In this document: positions 1-7,250 of the stretch, one piece after another | Layout: every line of letters starts with the position of its first letter | Position numbering within the stretch: position 1 is the stretch's first letter | From: Ammoniphilus sp. YIM 78166 | GTDB taxonomy: Bacteria; Bacillota; Bacilli; Aneurinibacillales; RAOX-1 | Direction of reading: 5' to 3' | Assembly (NCBI RefSeq): GCF_004522215.1 | Contig: NZ_SDLR01000008.1 | Coordinates: 124,001-188,000 of the forward strand | DNA length: 64,000 bases | Translations under genes and position numbers: made by a program | Notes under the pieces: model-generated | What the model was told of the DNA's origin: nothing | Databases searched by the model: none | What the model saw: only the letters and a program-made list of their open reading frames with translations

Positions 1-1
1 C

Positions 2-1015
2 TCAGGCGCTTCGGATGAGCTGGTCCAATTGGCTGATCAGTTGCAGGCGCCCGTTGTGACCACATGGAGAAAAGCGAATGTATTCCCCAATGACCATGCG
101 CTCTATTTTGGGAATGTGGGTCCGGGCTGTCCGCCCGTCAGCTGGGATGTGCTGAAAGAGGCCGATGTGTTGCTTGCTGTAGGGCTTCATTTTTCCGAAT
201 TTTCCACCAACCGTTGGACGACGATCTCCGAACATACCAAAATCATTCATGTGGATGTAGACGAAAACGAACTTGACAAGGTGTACATGTCGGAGGTTTC
301 CTTATTGGGGGATGCCAAGGCCACGTTAGCCGAATTGCTGCGCGAACTGGATGGGTACCAAGTGGACTCCGTTCATCGGTCGCTCATCCCAGGCTATCGC
401 GAGCGATTTCGAGCGGAGATACGGCTTCCTGAATGGAAAGAAAATACGCCGGTAGCCTCTTCCGCTGTGATGGAATCCATTGGCCGGATGATGGAAAAGC
501 ATGACGTGATCCTCGTCGAGGACGCGGCCACCTTCGGGGCCTGGATGCTGAGATATGGTTCGTTTCAGCCGGGGCAGTATTATGCTGCGGCCGGAGGCTC
601 GATGGGCTGGGGCTTCCCGGCAGCGATGGGCATTGCGCTAGCTCACCCCGATCGCCGTGTAGTGAATGTCACAGGTGATGGCGCCTTTTGGATGGTGGCT
701 CAAGATATGGAGACGGCGGTTCGCGAGAACATTCCGGTGATTAACATTGTATTGAATAATTTCTGCTACGGGAATACGCGAGATCGCCAAAAAACCGCTC
801 ATCAGGGCAGGTATATCGGGATTCACTATCAGAATATTGATTTCGCCCAATTTGCTCGATTGCTGGGGGCTCACGGGGAGCGCGTCGAGAGCGCGGATCA
901 GCTCGATCAAGCGATTGAAAGAGCCATTGCCTCCGGCAAGCCGGCCATTATCGACGTGATCCAAGACCAGTGGGAGGGCTTGCCGCCAGGATCCATTCCC
1001 GCTGTGGCCAAATAG
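2..1015 (+). CDS. Thiamine-diphosphate-dependent enzyme, 3' part (acetolactate synthase / benzoylformate decarboxylase family)
   Basis: The open frame enters from the left window edge without a start, so only the central and C-terminal domains are present (about 338 codons). The visible part begins in the central domain (SGASDELVQLAD). Residues about 200-250 of the fragment carry the C-terminal ThDP-binding fold: AGGSMGWGFPAAMG, then GDG, and NN about 28 residues after it, which is the classical GDG-x(n)-NN ThDP/Mg motif. The N-terminal domain with the catalytic Glu lies outside the window, so substrate cannot be assigned: acetolactate synthase-like, benzoylformate decarboxylase-like and sulfoacetaldehyde acetyltransferase-like enzymes all fit. 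It ends 29 bp before a TAXI solute-binding protein, suggesting a transporter-plus-enzyme operon for a 2-oxo acid or aromatic acid. Confidence 0.85.
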   Translation, partial: SGASDELVQLADQLQAPVVTTWRKANVFPNDHALYFGNVGPGCPPVSWDVLKEADVLLAVGLHFSEFSTNRWTTISEHTKIIHVDVDENELDKVYMSEVSLLGDAKATLAELLRELDGYQVDSVHRSLIPGYRERFRAEIRLPEWKENTPVASSAVMESIGRMMEKHDVILVEDAATFGAWMLRYGSFQPGQYYAAAGGSMGWGFPAAMGIALAHPDRRVVNVTGDGAFWMVAQDMETAVRENIPVINIVLNNFCYGNTRDRQKTAHQGRYIGIHYQNIDFAQFARLLGAHGERVESADQLDQAIERAIASGKPAIIDVIQDQWEGLPPGSIPAVAK

Positions 1016-1044
1016 CCGTTTCTACTTATCAAGGAGGGATCAAT

Positions 1045-2103
1045 GTGAAAAAGCAGCTTTTTGCATCGTTCATTTCGGTATGGGCTGGCATTCTGATTTT
1101 AGCTGGTTGCGGGGGACAGCAAGTGGAAACAGCGAAGGAGAATCCTGGAGCAGCCCCAGCTGCACAGCCACAAGGAGCCAAGGTCGTGGAGAATCTATCC
1201 CTGACTTTGGCAGGAGGAAATCCAGGCGGGTTTTGGTCTTTGATTGGGGAGGGCGTTTCGAGTGTGCTTCGGGAATCCATTCCCAATACGCAAGCCAATT
1301 ATGAGCCAGGAGCTGGAGTCCCCAATACGATCAATACGGCAAGTGGAAAAATTACAATGGGGCTGGCTCACAACTTTGAAGTAAAAGCAGCGTTAACGGG
1401 AATGGAGCCCTACAAGGAGAAAGTTCCCGAAGTTCAAGCGATTGCAACCGTATACAATAATGCCCCCCAACAGTTTGTCATCACCCAAGAGTTCGCGGAC
1501 AAATATGGCATTCAAAGTTTGGAGGACATTGCAGAGAAAAAACCGCCCATTCGCGTGGCCATCAATCAAAGGGGAAATATGACCGAGACGATCAATCGCT
1601 TGTCCTTTGAAGCAAATGGCTTTACTTACGAGGATATCAAGAGCTGGGGCGGTGAGGTATACTTTGATTCTTACAGCCAAGCCATACCGCTGATGAAGGA
1701 TAATAAAATTGACCTTTTTGGTGTTCCCGCTTTTGCCCCAGATGGCAAAATTCTAGAGCTTCTAGGCTCGAGGAAAATTGCCTTGCTCCCATTGAATGAG
1801 AAAGCCCAAAAGCTCCTGGAAGAGCAGCTAGGCGTCCCTACCGGTGTGATTCCAGCAGGATCCTATGAATTCCTAAAGGAAGATGTCCAGACTTCGCTTT
1901 CCTCTGCAATTATTGTGGTTGATCCGAAGATGTCGGTGGATGAAGCGTACACCATAACGAAAACCTTGGTAGAAAACTTGGAGAGAATTAAAGCACTCCA
2001 TAAAAACTTAAGTGTGCTCACTCCGGAAATCATGTCCAATGTCTCCCCTGCCCAGTTGCACCCTGGAGCTGAGCTATACTATAAAGAAGCGGGATTTAAG
2101 TAG
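1045..2103 (+). CDS. TAXI-family TRAP transporter solute-binding lipoprotein
   Basis: Extracytoplasmic binding protein of the TAXI group of TRAP transporters, which bind carboxylates or amino acids. The GTG at 1045 is preferred: AAGGAGGG lies 6 bp upstream and the protein then opens with a lipoprotein signal (KK, hydrophobic run, lipobox LAGC at about residue 22). The mature part shows the family opening LAGGNPGGFWSLIGEG and a GAGVPNTINTASGK stretch near residue 95. Length (352 aa) is normal. No TRAP membrane subunit of the fused TAXI type follows; the next 500 bp hold only a broken gene and a terminator. The partner permease may lie upstream of the window or elsewhere. The ligand is unknown. 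Confidence 0.85.
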   Translation: MKKQLFASFISVWAGILILAGCGGQQVETAKENPGAAPAAQPQGAKVVENLSLTLAGGNPGGFWSLIGEGVSSVLRESIPNTQANYEPGAGVPNTINTASGKITMGLAHNFEVKAALTGMEPYKEKVPEVQAIATVYNNAPQQFVITQEFADKYGIQSLEDIAEKKPPIRVAINQRGNMTETINRLSFEANGFTYEDIKSWGGEVYFDSYSQAIPLMKDNKIDLFGVPAFAPDGKILELLGSRKIALLPLNEKAQKLLEEQLGVPTGVIPAGSYEFLKEDVQTSLSSAIIVVDPKMSVDEAYTITKTLVENLERIKALHKNLSVLTPEIMSNVSPAQLHPGAELYYKEAGFK

Positions 2104-2303
2104 TGTGCCTGTCACGCCCCAATTTTGTTGATCAAATTACCATGGCTAACGGGATGTAGCTACACTCCACCTCTAAAGGGTTAAGTCTCTTGACTCTTGA
2201 AGACTTTCAGCCCAGTAATTTTATAGGACGAAGAAGGACCCTTCACAATCGAGGCTTTGGCATTGTACCTTCGTGAACTTTTTCTTATTGTCGTTGGCTT
2301 TAG

Positions 2304-2504
2304 GCAGCTCCTGAGGAATATAAGGAAGAAGCGTATAGAGGGTATAACGGTTCTTTTGGTCCATCTGGTACATTGGAGCAGGATGACACCGAGACCTGGG
2401 CTCGGAGGAAGTCTAATGAATATCGAACTTATTTTTCAGATTTCCAACTTTCTTTACCAGGAGGCTTATTTATTAGACCATCGGCAATATGTAGAGTGAT
2501 CTAG
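2304..2504 (+). pseudogene. Remnant of aromatic ring-hydroxylating dioxygenase alpha subunit (C-terminus)
   Basis: A 66-codon frame with no start opens directly after a stop (2301-2303) and reads APEEYKEEAYRGYN, GPSGTLEQDDTETWAR and a terminal RTYFSDFQLSLPGG. The block with E-x-D-D followed by W is typical of the C-terminal end of Rieske non-heme iron oxygenase large subunits (GxxEQDDxExW). The upstream 200 bp (2104-2303) do not continue the homology in any frame I could read and contain stops. This is therefore best read as a decayed 3' fragment. Nothing upstream encodes a Rieske domain. It sits between a TAXI binding protein and an aldehyde dehydrogenase, which fits a former aromatic degradation locus. 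Confidence 0.55.
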
Positions 2505-2575
2505 AACTTGCGTCTTTGCCAAACCAACCCATAGAAAAAATGGAAATGAAAGTGAGAGATTCGTAAAGAATGAAC

Positions 2576-2608
2576 AAATAAAGCGCTGGAGAGTCCAGCG
2601 CTTTATTT
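2576..2608 (-). terminator. Bidirectional hairpin terminator after the ALDH gene
   Basis: A perfect 15-bp stem (AAATAAAGCGCTGGA and its complement) with a 3-nt GAG loop lies 5 bp beyond the stop of the minus-strand ALDH. The A/T-rich outer arms supply a short U tract in either direction. Confidence 0.75.
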
Positions 2609-2613
2609 GCCGT

Positions 2614-4074
2614 TTAGAATGGATACTGACGATTTTTCGTTTGGACGGAAACCCACTTGGTAACGGTAAATTCTTCGACCACCCATGGGTTGCCGAATCG
2701 GCCTAAACCGCTGGCCTTATTTCCGCCAAAGGGAATGAAGGGAGCATCGTTGACAGTTTGGTCATTGATATGGGTCATCCCGCTATCTACTTGCAAAGCT
2801 AAGGCTTCTCCTTTTTCTAAATCGCTGGTAAAAATTGCGGAGCTTAAACCATACGCCGTATCATTGGCAATCGCTATCGCTTCTTCATCCGTTTGAGCCC
2901 TAATGATGGTAGCAATGGGTGCAAAAAGCTCCGTTTGGGCTAACTTGCTGGAATTGTCTACATCTGTGAAAACATACGGAGTCAGAACGTTACCCACGCG
3001 TTGTCCTTCAAAGGCTACGGTTGCCCCTTCCCGCTTCGCATCTTCAATATACTGAAGGGCTTTTTGCATTTGGGTCTCATTCACTAATGGCCCGATGACA
3101 GTTGCCGGGTTGCTTGGATCTCCATAGGGCAGGGATTTCGCTCTTTCTACAAACTTTTGCACGAATTCATCATGCTTATCCTGGTGAACGATAATTCGGT
3201 TGATGATCATACAAATTTGACCCTGGTGGATAAACTTCCCGAATACAGCAGCTTTGACAGCTTGATCTACGTCCGCGTCAGATAAAACGACAAATGGGCT
3301 GTTACCGCCTAGTTCAAGGGCCACTCTTTTTAAATTTTGTCCTGCGATCCCGCCAATGTGACGACCTACTGCGGATGAACCGGTGAAGCTGATCAACTGG
3401 GCATGAGGATTCGTCAGCATCCCATCACCAATTTCCGGAATATCCGTTAAGATAACATTTAGTACTCCATTAGGAAGACCAGCATGTTCAAAAGCCTTCG
3501 CGATGATGGATCCGCCGGATAAAGCGACTTGGATATCAGGCTTATGAACAACGCTGTTTCCAAGCGCGATGGCTGGAGCAATGGTTCTCATCGAGAGATT
3601 CATAGGGAAATTAAACGGTGAAATGGATGAAACGACGCCAAGAGGCAGGCGATGGATATGATTCAGTTTTCCTTCAACGTGACCAGGGACCTCGCGAACT
3701 TTGTAAATCTCGTCCGCATACTTACTAGATTCTTCTAAAAACTCCAGGGTAAGATGGAGTTCAACATTGGCTTTTAAGACCGTTCCGCCTGTCTCCTTAA
3801 CAATGATTCCCACAATTTCTTGGCGATTTTCCTTTAGATATTCGGCTGCCTTGTGCAGAACCTCCCGTCTTTCTTCAACAGAAGATTTCGCCCACTCTTT
3901 TTGTGCTCGATTGGCAATATCGAAAGCGCCTTCAAGCTGTTTGGCAGAAGCCAAGCGTACGGAGGTGATGATAGAATTATCATAAGGGTTTAAGATATCA
4001 TAGGTACGATCGCTTAAGCCCTCTGTCCATTCTCCATTAATAAAGCTCAGGTTTAGGTCTTCATAACGTGCCAT
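2614..4074 (-). CDS. NAD(P)-dependent aldehyde dehydrogenase, benzaldehyde/vanillin dehydrogenase-like
   Basis: Soluble ALDH-superfamily enzyme (486 aa) oxidising an aldehyde to the acid. The start at 4074 (MARYEDLNLSFINGEW) is preceded by AAAGGGG; a longer in-frame extension upstream has no support. Visible family elements are FNFPMNLSMR (oxyanion-site Asn), FTGSSAVG (cofactor loop), ELGGNSP (general-base Glu) and GQICM with the catalytic Cys, near residue 284. The N-x-SP and GKFIHQGQICM wording resembles the Bacillus YfmT/benzaldehyde dehydrogenase group more than the aminomuconate semialdehyde dehydrogenase encoded at 11344. It is divergent from kynA. A role in aromatic aldehyde oxidation is an inference from family and neighbours. 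A likely CcpA operator lies in its 5' leader (4104-4119). Confidence 0.85.
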   Translation of the reverse strand: MARYEDLNLSFINGEWTEGLSDRTYDILNPYDNSIITSVRLASAKQLEGAFDIANRAQKEWAKSSVEERREVLHKAAEYLKENRQEIVGIIVKETGGTVLKANVELHLTLEFLEESSKYADEIYKVREVPGHVEGKLNHIHRLPLGVVSSISPFNFPMNLSMRTIAPAIALGNSVVHKPDIQVALSGGSIIAKAFEHAGLPNGVLNVILTDIPEIGDGMLTNPHAQLISFTGSSAVGRHIGGIAGQNLKRVALELGGNSPFVVLSDADVDQAVKAAVFGKFIHQGQICMIINRIIVHQDKHDEFVQKFVERAKSLPYGDPSNPATVIGPLVNETQMQKALQYIEDAKREGATVAFEGQRVGNVLTPYVFTDVDNSSKLAQTELFAPIATIIRAQTDEEAIAIANDTAYGLSSAIFTSDLEKGEALALQVDSGMTHINDQTVNDAPFIPFGGNKASGLGRFGNPWVVEEFTVTKWVSVQTKNRQYPF

Positions 4075-4103
4075 GAAAATACCCCTTTCAGTATGTAATA
4101 GTA

Positions 4104-4119
4104 AAGGAAGCGCTTGCAA
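4104..4119 (-). promoter_or_regulatory. Candidate CcpA operator (cre) in the ALDH leader
   Basis: AAGGAAGCGCTTGCAA fits the cre consensus WTGNAANCGNWWNCAW at all constrained positions but one (T to A at position 2), with the central AAGCGCTT palindrome intact. It lies about 50 bp downstream of the proposed transcription start and 30 bp before the ATG, a roadblock position. CcpA is encoded at 31993. Confidence 0.55.
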
Positions 4120-4176
4120 GGTGTTGGTTTCATACTCCCTTTTGTTTAAATTCAGCCTATATACTGAATAAATTAA

Positions 4177-4205
4177 ATTATATATTCTGGGTAATAATAG
4201 GGTAA
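4177..4205 (-). promoter_or_regulatory. SigA-type promoter of the ALDH gene
   Basis: On the minus strand TTACCC, a 17-bp spacer and TATAAT are found, giving a leader of about 95 nt that contains the cre-like site. The -35 hexamer is weak. Confidence 0.45.
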
Positions 4206-4261
4206 ACCACCTAATTCTGTTATATGAAACAGCATACAAATTTTTTGGTTGATCCTGTTCC

Positions 4262-4296
4262 TTTGTGAATCTATCAAAAAATGGTATACTTGATAG
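4262..4296 (+). promoter_or_regulatory. kynA promoter with overlapping inverted repeat
   Basis: A -10 element TATACT (4285-4290) has a poor -35 (TTTGTG, 17-bp spacer). A perfect 7-bp inverted repeat, CTATCAA (4271-4277) and TTGATAG (4290-4296) separated by 12 bp, straddles the -10 and is a candidate operator for a dedicated repressor. Confidence 0.45.
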
Positions 4297-4323
4297 AGTA
4301 TCCTGATAAAGGTGGTGAAAGGC

Positions 4324-5178
4324 TTGTCCGATCAAGAGAAAGAGAGAACAAAGCCTGCAGGTCTAGAAGAAGGAATTGTAACCGATTTCAAAAAGGATTT
4401 AACGTATGGCGACTATCTACAGCTTGAGAACGTATTGAACAGTCAGCATAGGTTGTCTGATCATCATGATGAGATGTTGTTTATTATCATTCACCAAAGC
4501 TCTGAGCTGTGGATGAAGCTAATTTTGCACGAAGTGAACGCTGCCATTGAATGCATCCGACTTGATAATTTGGACCCTTCTTTCAAGATGCTTTCCCGTG
4601 TATCGCGAATCCAGCAGCAACTGATACAGTCTTGGGATGTGTTATCGACACTGACTCCTGCGGAATATATGGAGTTTAGGGATAAGTTAGGCTACTCATC
4701 CGGGTTTCAATCCTATCAAAATCGGTTAATTGAGTTTGCATTGGGACACAAGAATGAAGAAATGCTCAAGGTCTTTTCACACCAGGCGGATCTATATAGA
4801 AGGATGGAGTCTGCCCTTCATCAGCCAAGCATTTACGATGTGGCCATACAAGTGTTAGCTCGCCGCGGGTTTTCGATCGACCCGGAGTGCTTGGATCGAG
4901 ATTGGTCCAGAGACTACCAAGCGAACTCAAGTGTTGAAACGGCCTGGCTATCCGTATACCGAGACGTGGAACAATACTGGGACTTGTACGAACTAGCAGA
5001 GAAATTGATCGATATTGAAGACCGCCAGCAGCAATGGCGTTATAATCATATGAAAACGGTTGAGAGAATCATTGGCTATAAGAGAGGAACGGGAGGCTCT
5101 TCTGGTGTACACTATCTCCAGCAGAGACTAAGCCATCGATTCTTCCCTGAATTATGGAGTATTCGGACTCTATTGTGA
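4324..5178 (+). CDS. kynA: Tryptophan 2,3-dioxygenase
   Basis: Heme enzyme that opens the indole ring of tryptophan with O2 to N-formylkynurenine, the first step of the kynurenine pathway. Motifs seen: [28 protein letters not shown] near residues 46-63, the [12 protein letters not shown] stretch with the axial heme His near residue 242, then KRGTGGSSG and the HRFFPELW C-terminus. A TTG start at 4324 is chosen because AAAGGTGGTG lies 6 bp upstream; GTG codons at 4312 and 4315 overlap that site. Length 284 aa is normal for bacterial TDO. A Crp/Fnr-type regulator follows 16 bp later and is probably co-transcribed. kynB and kynU are 15 kb away on the other strand. Confidence 0.95.
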   Translation: MSDQEKERTKPAGLEEGIVTDFKKDLTYGDYLQLENVLNSQHRLSDHHDEMLFIIIHQSSELWMKLILHEVNAAIECIRLDNLDPSFKMLSRVSRIQQQLIQSWDVLSTLTPAEYMEFRDKLGYSSGFQSYQNRLIEFALGHKNEEMLKVFSHQADLYRRMESALHQPSIYDVAIQVLARRGFSIDPECLDRDWSRDYQANSSVETAWLSVYRDVEQYWDLYELAEKLIDIEDRQQQWRYNHMKTVERIIGYKRGTGGSSGVHYLQQRLSHRFFPELWSIRTLL

Positions 5179-5194
5179 AAAAAGAGGTGTGATC

Positions 5195-5806
5195 ATGCTA
5201 GAGCTTCGCTATAAGTGGGAACCCTTTTTAGACTTTGGACAAAGACTTGAACTATCTAAGAACACGGTGGTTTATAGGCAAGGAGAGAGTGGAAAAGGAT
5301 TCTATTATTTGAGTAAGGGCGGAGTGAAGATTCTGGTCCTTTCGGACAATGGCGACGAGCGCATTGTCAACTATGTTCCAGTAGGGATGCTGTTAGGTGA
5401 GCATGGAGTGTACCAAGAGGCTTATCTGACTTCGGCTGTCACGACATCTGATTCGGTTTTGTATTACTTTTCAGACGATGCCCTTTCCAAGGTTTGCTTG
5501 GATCATCCCGAGGCGGCTACCCTTTTTACGAATTCTTTAATTTACAAATTTAGAGTTTTGGCTGAGATCATTTCTATGTTGGATAGCCCGGTCGAGCAAC
5601 AGATGGCTCATTACTTACTTAAACTGATTAAAGAAAACGAGACCGTTGCGATTGATCAAACCTCGTTTGCACAATATATCGGGACATCAAGAATTACGGT
5701 GAATAAAACTTTTCAGAAGTGGAAGCAGCAGGGGTTGATTGATATGATCGGTAGGGAGATTAAGATTTTAGATGTCAGAAGGCTAACGCAAATTGGCGAA
5801 GCATAG
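5195..5806 (+). CDS. Crp/Fnr-family transcriptional regulator (paralogue 1)
   Basis: About 203 aa. The N-terminal cyclic-nucleotide-binding-like beta barrel reads VVYRQGESGKGFYYLSKGGVK; the C-terminal winged helix has the recognition helix TSRITVNKTFQKW near residue 170. No Cys cluster for an Fe-S centre is seen, and the cNMP phosphate-binding motif is not evident, so the ligand is unknown. The recognition helix has Ile where CRP and FNR carry the Glu that reads TGTGA, so DNA specificity probably differs. The ATG at 5195 is preferred over the GTG at 5189 because AAAGAGGTG lies just upstream. It follows kynA, suggesting control of the tryptophan pathway. It resembles the protein encoded at 6327-6962, especially in the N-terminal (K/N)WEP(F/Y)L block. 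Confidence 0.85.
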   Translation: MLELRYKWEPFLDFGQRLELSKNTVVYRQGESGKGFYYLSKGGVKILVLSDNGDERIVNYVPVGMLLGEHGVYQEAYLTSAVTTSDSVLYYFSDDALSKVCLDHPEAATLFTNSLIYKFRVLAEIISMLDSPVEQQMAHYLLKLIKENETVAIDQTSFAQYIGTSRITVNKTFQKWKQQGLIDMIGREIKILDVRRLTQIGEA

Positions 5807-5916
5807 AAAAAAGGGTGGAGAAATTTTTAAAAGAGGTGCAAGCAAGGGTATTCACAAACGCTTTATTAAGTCGCTCTTTAAGTTGTTTTTAACACTTTAA
5901 TTACATGGAAATTCAC

Positions 5917-5972
5917 AAAAGAAGGGCTTCCATCAACTGTTAGGTTGATGAAGAAGTCCTTCTTTAATTTTG
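5917..5972 (+). terminator. Hairpin terminator after kynA-regulator operon
   Basis: AAAGAAGGGCTTCCATCAAC pairs imperfectly with GTTGATGAAGAAGTCCTTCTTT across a 7-nt loop, followed by a T-rich tract. Confidence 0.6.
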
Positions 5973-6030
5973 TTTGTGTTATTATGGAGGGATTTTAGCC
6001 AGTAAGATATTCTATTATGAATTCAAATAA

Positions 6031-6290
6031 GACCAGGATTCGGACTGGATCAAGCTTTTTTGGCTCTGCGCTGTCCGAATGAGCCCAGGATTCGGACTCG
6101 ATCAAGCTTTTTTGGCTCCGGGCTGTCCGAATGAGCCCAGGATTCGGACTCGATCAAGCTTTTTTGGCTCCGGGCTGTCCGAATGAGCCCAGGATTCGGA
6201 CTCGATCAAGCTTTTTTGGGCTCCGGGCTGTCCGAATGAGCCCTGAATTCGGACTCGATCAGACTTTTTTTTCTCCGCGCTGTCCGAAAT
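6031..6290. repeat. Tandem array of five 52-bp units with internal hairpins
   Basis: Five consecutive units of about 52 bp fill most of the gap between two convergent regulator genes. Units 2-4 are nearly identical; units 1 and 5 are diverged. At each unit junction GTCCGAAT and ATTCGGAC form an 8-bp inverted repeat around a 9-nt loop. Between units 4 and 5 the loop sequence changes while both arms stay intact. Each unit also holds AAGCTTTTTT. There is no coding frame. The array is not CRISPR-like, since the unit is continuous and there are no unique spacers. The block AGTCCGAATCC-T-GGGC on the minus strand recurs in the second 52-bp array at 56131. Confidence 0.9.
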
Positions 6291-6326
6291 AGAAGTGTAT
6301 TCTTGCCCCTCGTAAGCAACCGTTAC

Positions 6327-6962
6327 CTACGGAGTAGATTCTTTGATTAGAGCCCTTAATAGATGTGGCTTTAAGATGTGAAACTTGCGATCCTGGATTT
6401 CTATAATTCCTTCTTTTTTCCATTGCTTGAGGATCTTGTAGACGGTAATCCGGGTTAGTCCGGTGCAGTTTGCGAGGTCTTGCTGCGTGAGAGGAACCTC
6501 ATGGTTTTTAAAATCATCAAAGATATTGAGGAGTAAAACGGCTATTTGTTGCTCGGAGGTAAGGGCGTTTAAGTTGATCCCTTCTAAAAGAATGCGCATT
6601 TTGTGAATGACCGTTTGGGCAAACACAATTCTTAGTTCGGGATGCTTGGCAATCAGTTCTTTGAACTGGTCGCAAGGGAAAAAATAAAGTACGGAATCTT
6701 TTACCGTTTGGGCTGTCGTGAAGTGAGCCTGCTGGTCCATGATCTGTACCCCAAGCAACTGGCCGGGAACGACGATATTGAGAATCCGATCCTTTCCTAT
6801 AGCAGTAGCAGTTACAACTCTTACTAACCCTTTATGTAGATAGTAAAACCCGTCTCCAATGGAGCCTTGCTTATAGATGATACTTTTTCCCTTGACGAAT
6901 TGTCTTGTTCCTAAACTCAAATAAGGCTCCCAATTGTATGCGCTTTCAAACAGAGTTGCCAT
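6327..6962 (-). CDS. Crp/Fnr-family transcriptional regulator (paralogue 2)
   Basis: 211 aa, with a cyclic-nucleotide-binding-like domain (IIYKQGSIGDGFYYLHKGLVR, about residues 28-48) and a C-terminal HTH (DLANCTGLTRITVYKILKQW, about residues 162-181). As in its paralogue at 5195 the recognition helix reads R-I-T-V rather than R-E-T-V. There is no clear ligand motif. The gene is divergent from the anthranilate/3-hydroxyanthranilate operon that starts at 7251, with a 288-bp shared promoter region, so it is the best candidate for the operon's activator. A -10 without a good -35 at 7185 would fit activator dependence. The start at 6962 is preceded by ATAGGAGTGATAGC. The 110-nt leader and promoter are seen at 7077-7105. 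Confidence 0.85.
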   Translation of the reverse strand: MATLFESAYNWEPYLSLGTRQFVKGKSIIYKQGSIGDGFYYLHKGLVRVVTATAIGKDRILNIVVPGQLLGVQIMDQQAHFTTAQTVKDSVLYFFPCDQFKELIAKHPELRIVFAQTVIHKMRILLEGINLNALTSEQQIAVLLLNIFDDFKNHEVPLTQQDLANCTGLTRITVYKILKQWKKEGIIEIQDRKFHILKPHLLRALIKESTP

Positions 6963-7076
6963 GCTATCACTCCTATAGTTATAGATTGGATATGCTCGGA
7001 TAGAAGAAATTAAAGCCAGCCTTACTTGCCTTTGTCCAGATCCTAGATTTTAGAAGAAAATGGTACTTTTGCGTTC

Positions 7077-7105
7077 ATTATAATTCGTTAACACAATATT
7101 TACAA
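7077..7105 (-). promoter_or_regulatory. SigA promoter of the divergent Crp/Fnr regulator
   Basis: Minus strand TTGTAA, 17-bp spacer, TATAAT. The spacer contains TTGTGTTAAC, which resembles TTGTGAAC found at 7196 near the start of the opposite operon. Confidence 0.6.
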
Positions 7106-7161
7106 TGACTATGTGAAAAAATCCAACAAACTAAAAACTTGAAAATACGTTAATTGCGCTA

Positions 7162-7203
7162 CAGTTGTTTTGATCATTCGGTATTATAATGCAATTGTGA
7201 ACA
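7162..7203 (+). promoter_or_regulatory. Promoter region of the anthranilate degradation operon
   Basis: A consensus -10 TATAAT (7185-7190) has no recognisable -35 at 17 bp (CAGTTG), which fits a promoter needing an activator. TTGTGAACAA lies just downstream, at about the transcription start. Confidence 0.4.
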
Positions 7204-7250
7204 AACAAAATGCTACAAGTCAAAACTTAAAATAAAGAGGAGGAATTAGC

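Noticed and set aside
2257-2499. 80-codon plus-strand frame
   Set aside because: It overlaps the dioxygenase remnant in another frame and lacks a ribosome site; the remnant frame has recognisable motifs.
6031-6290. Possible CRISPR array
   Set aside because: The 52-bp unit is continuous with no unique spacers, and no cas genes are present.
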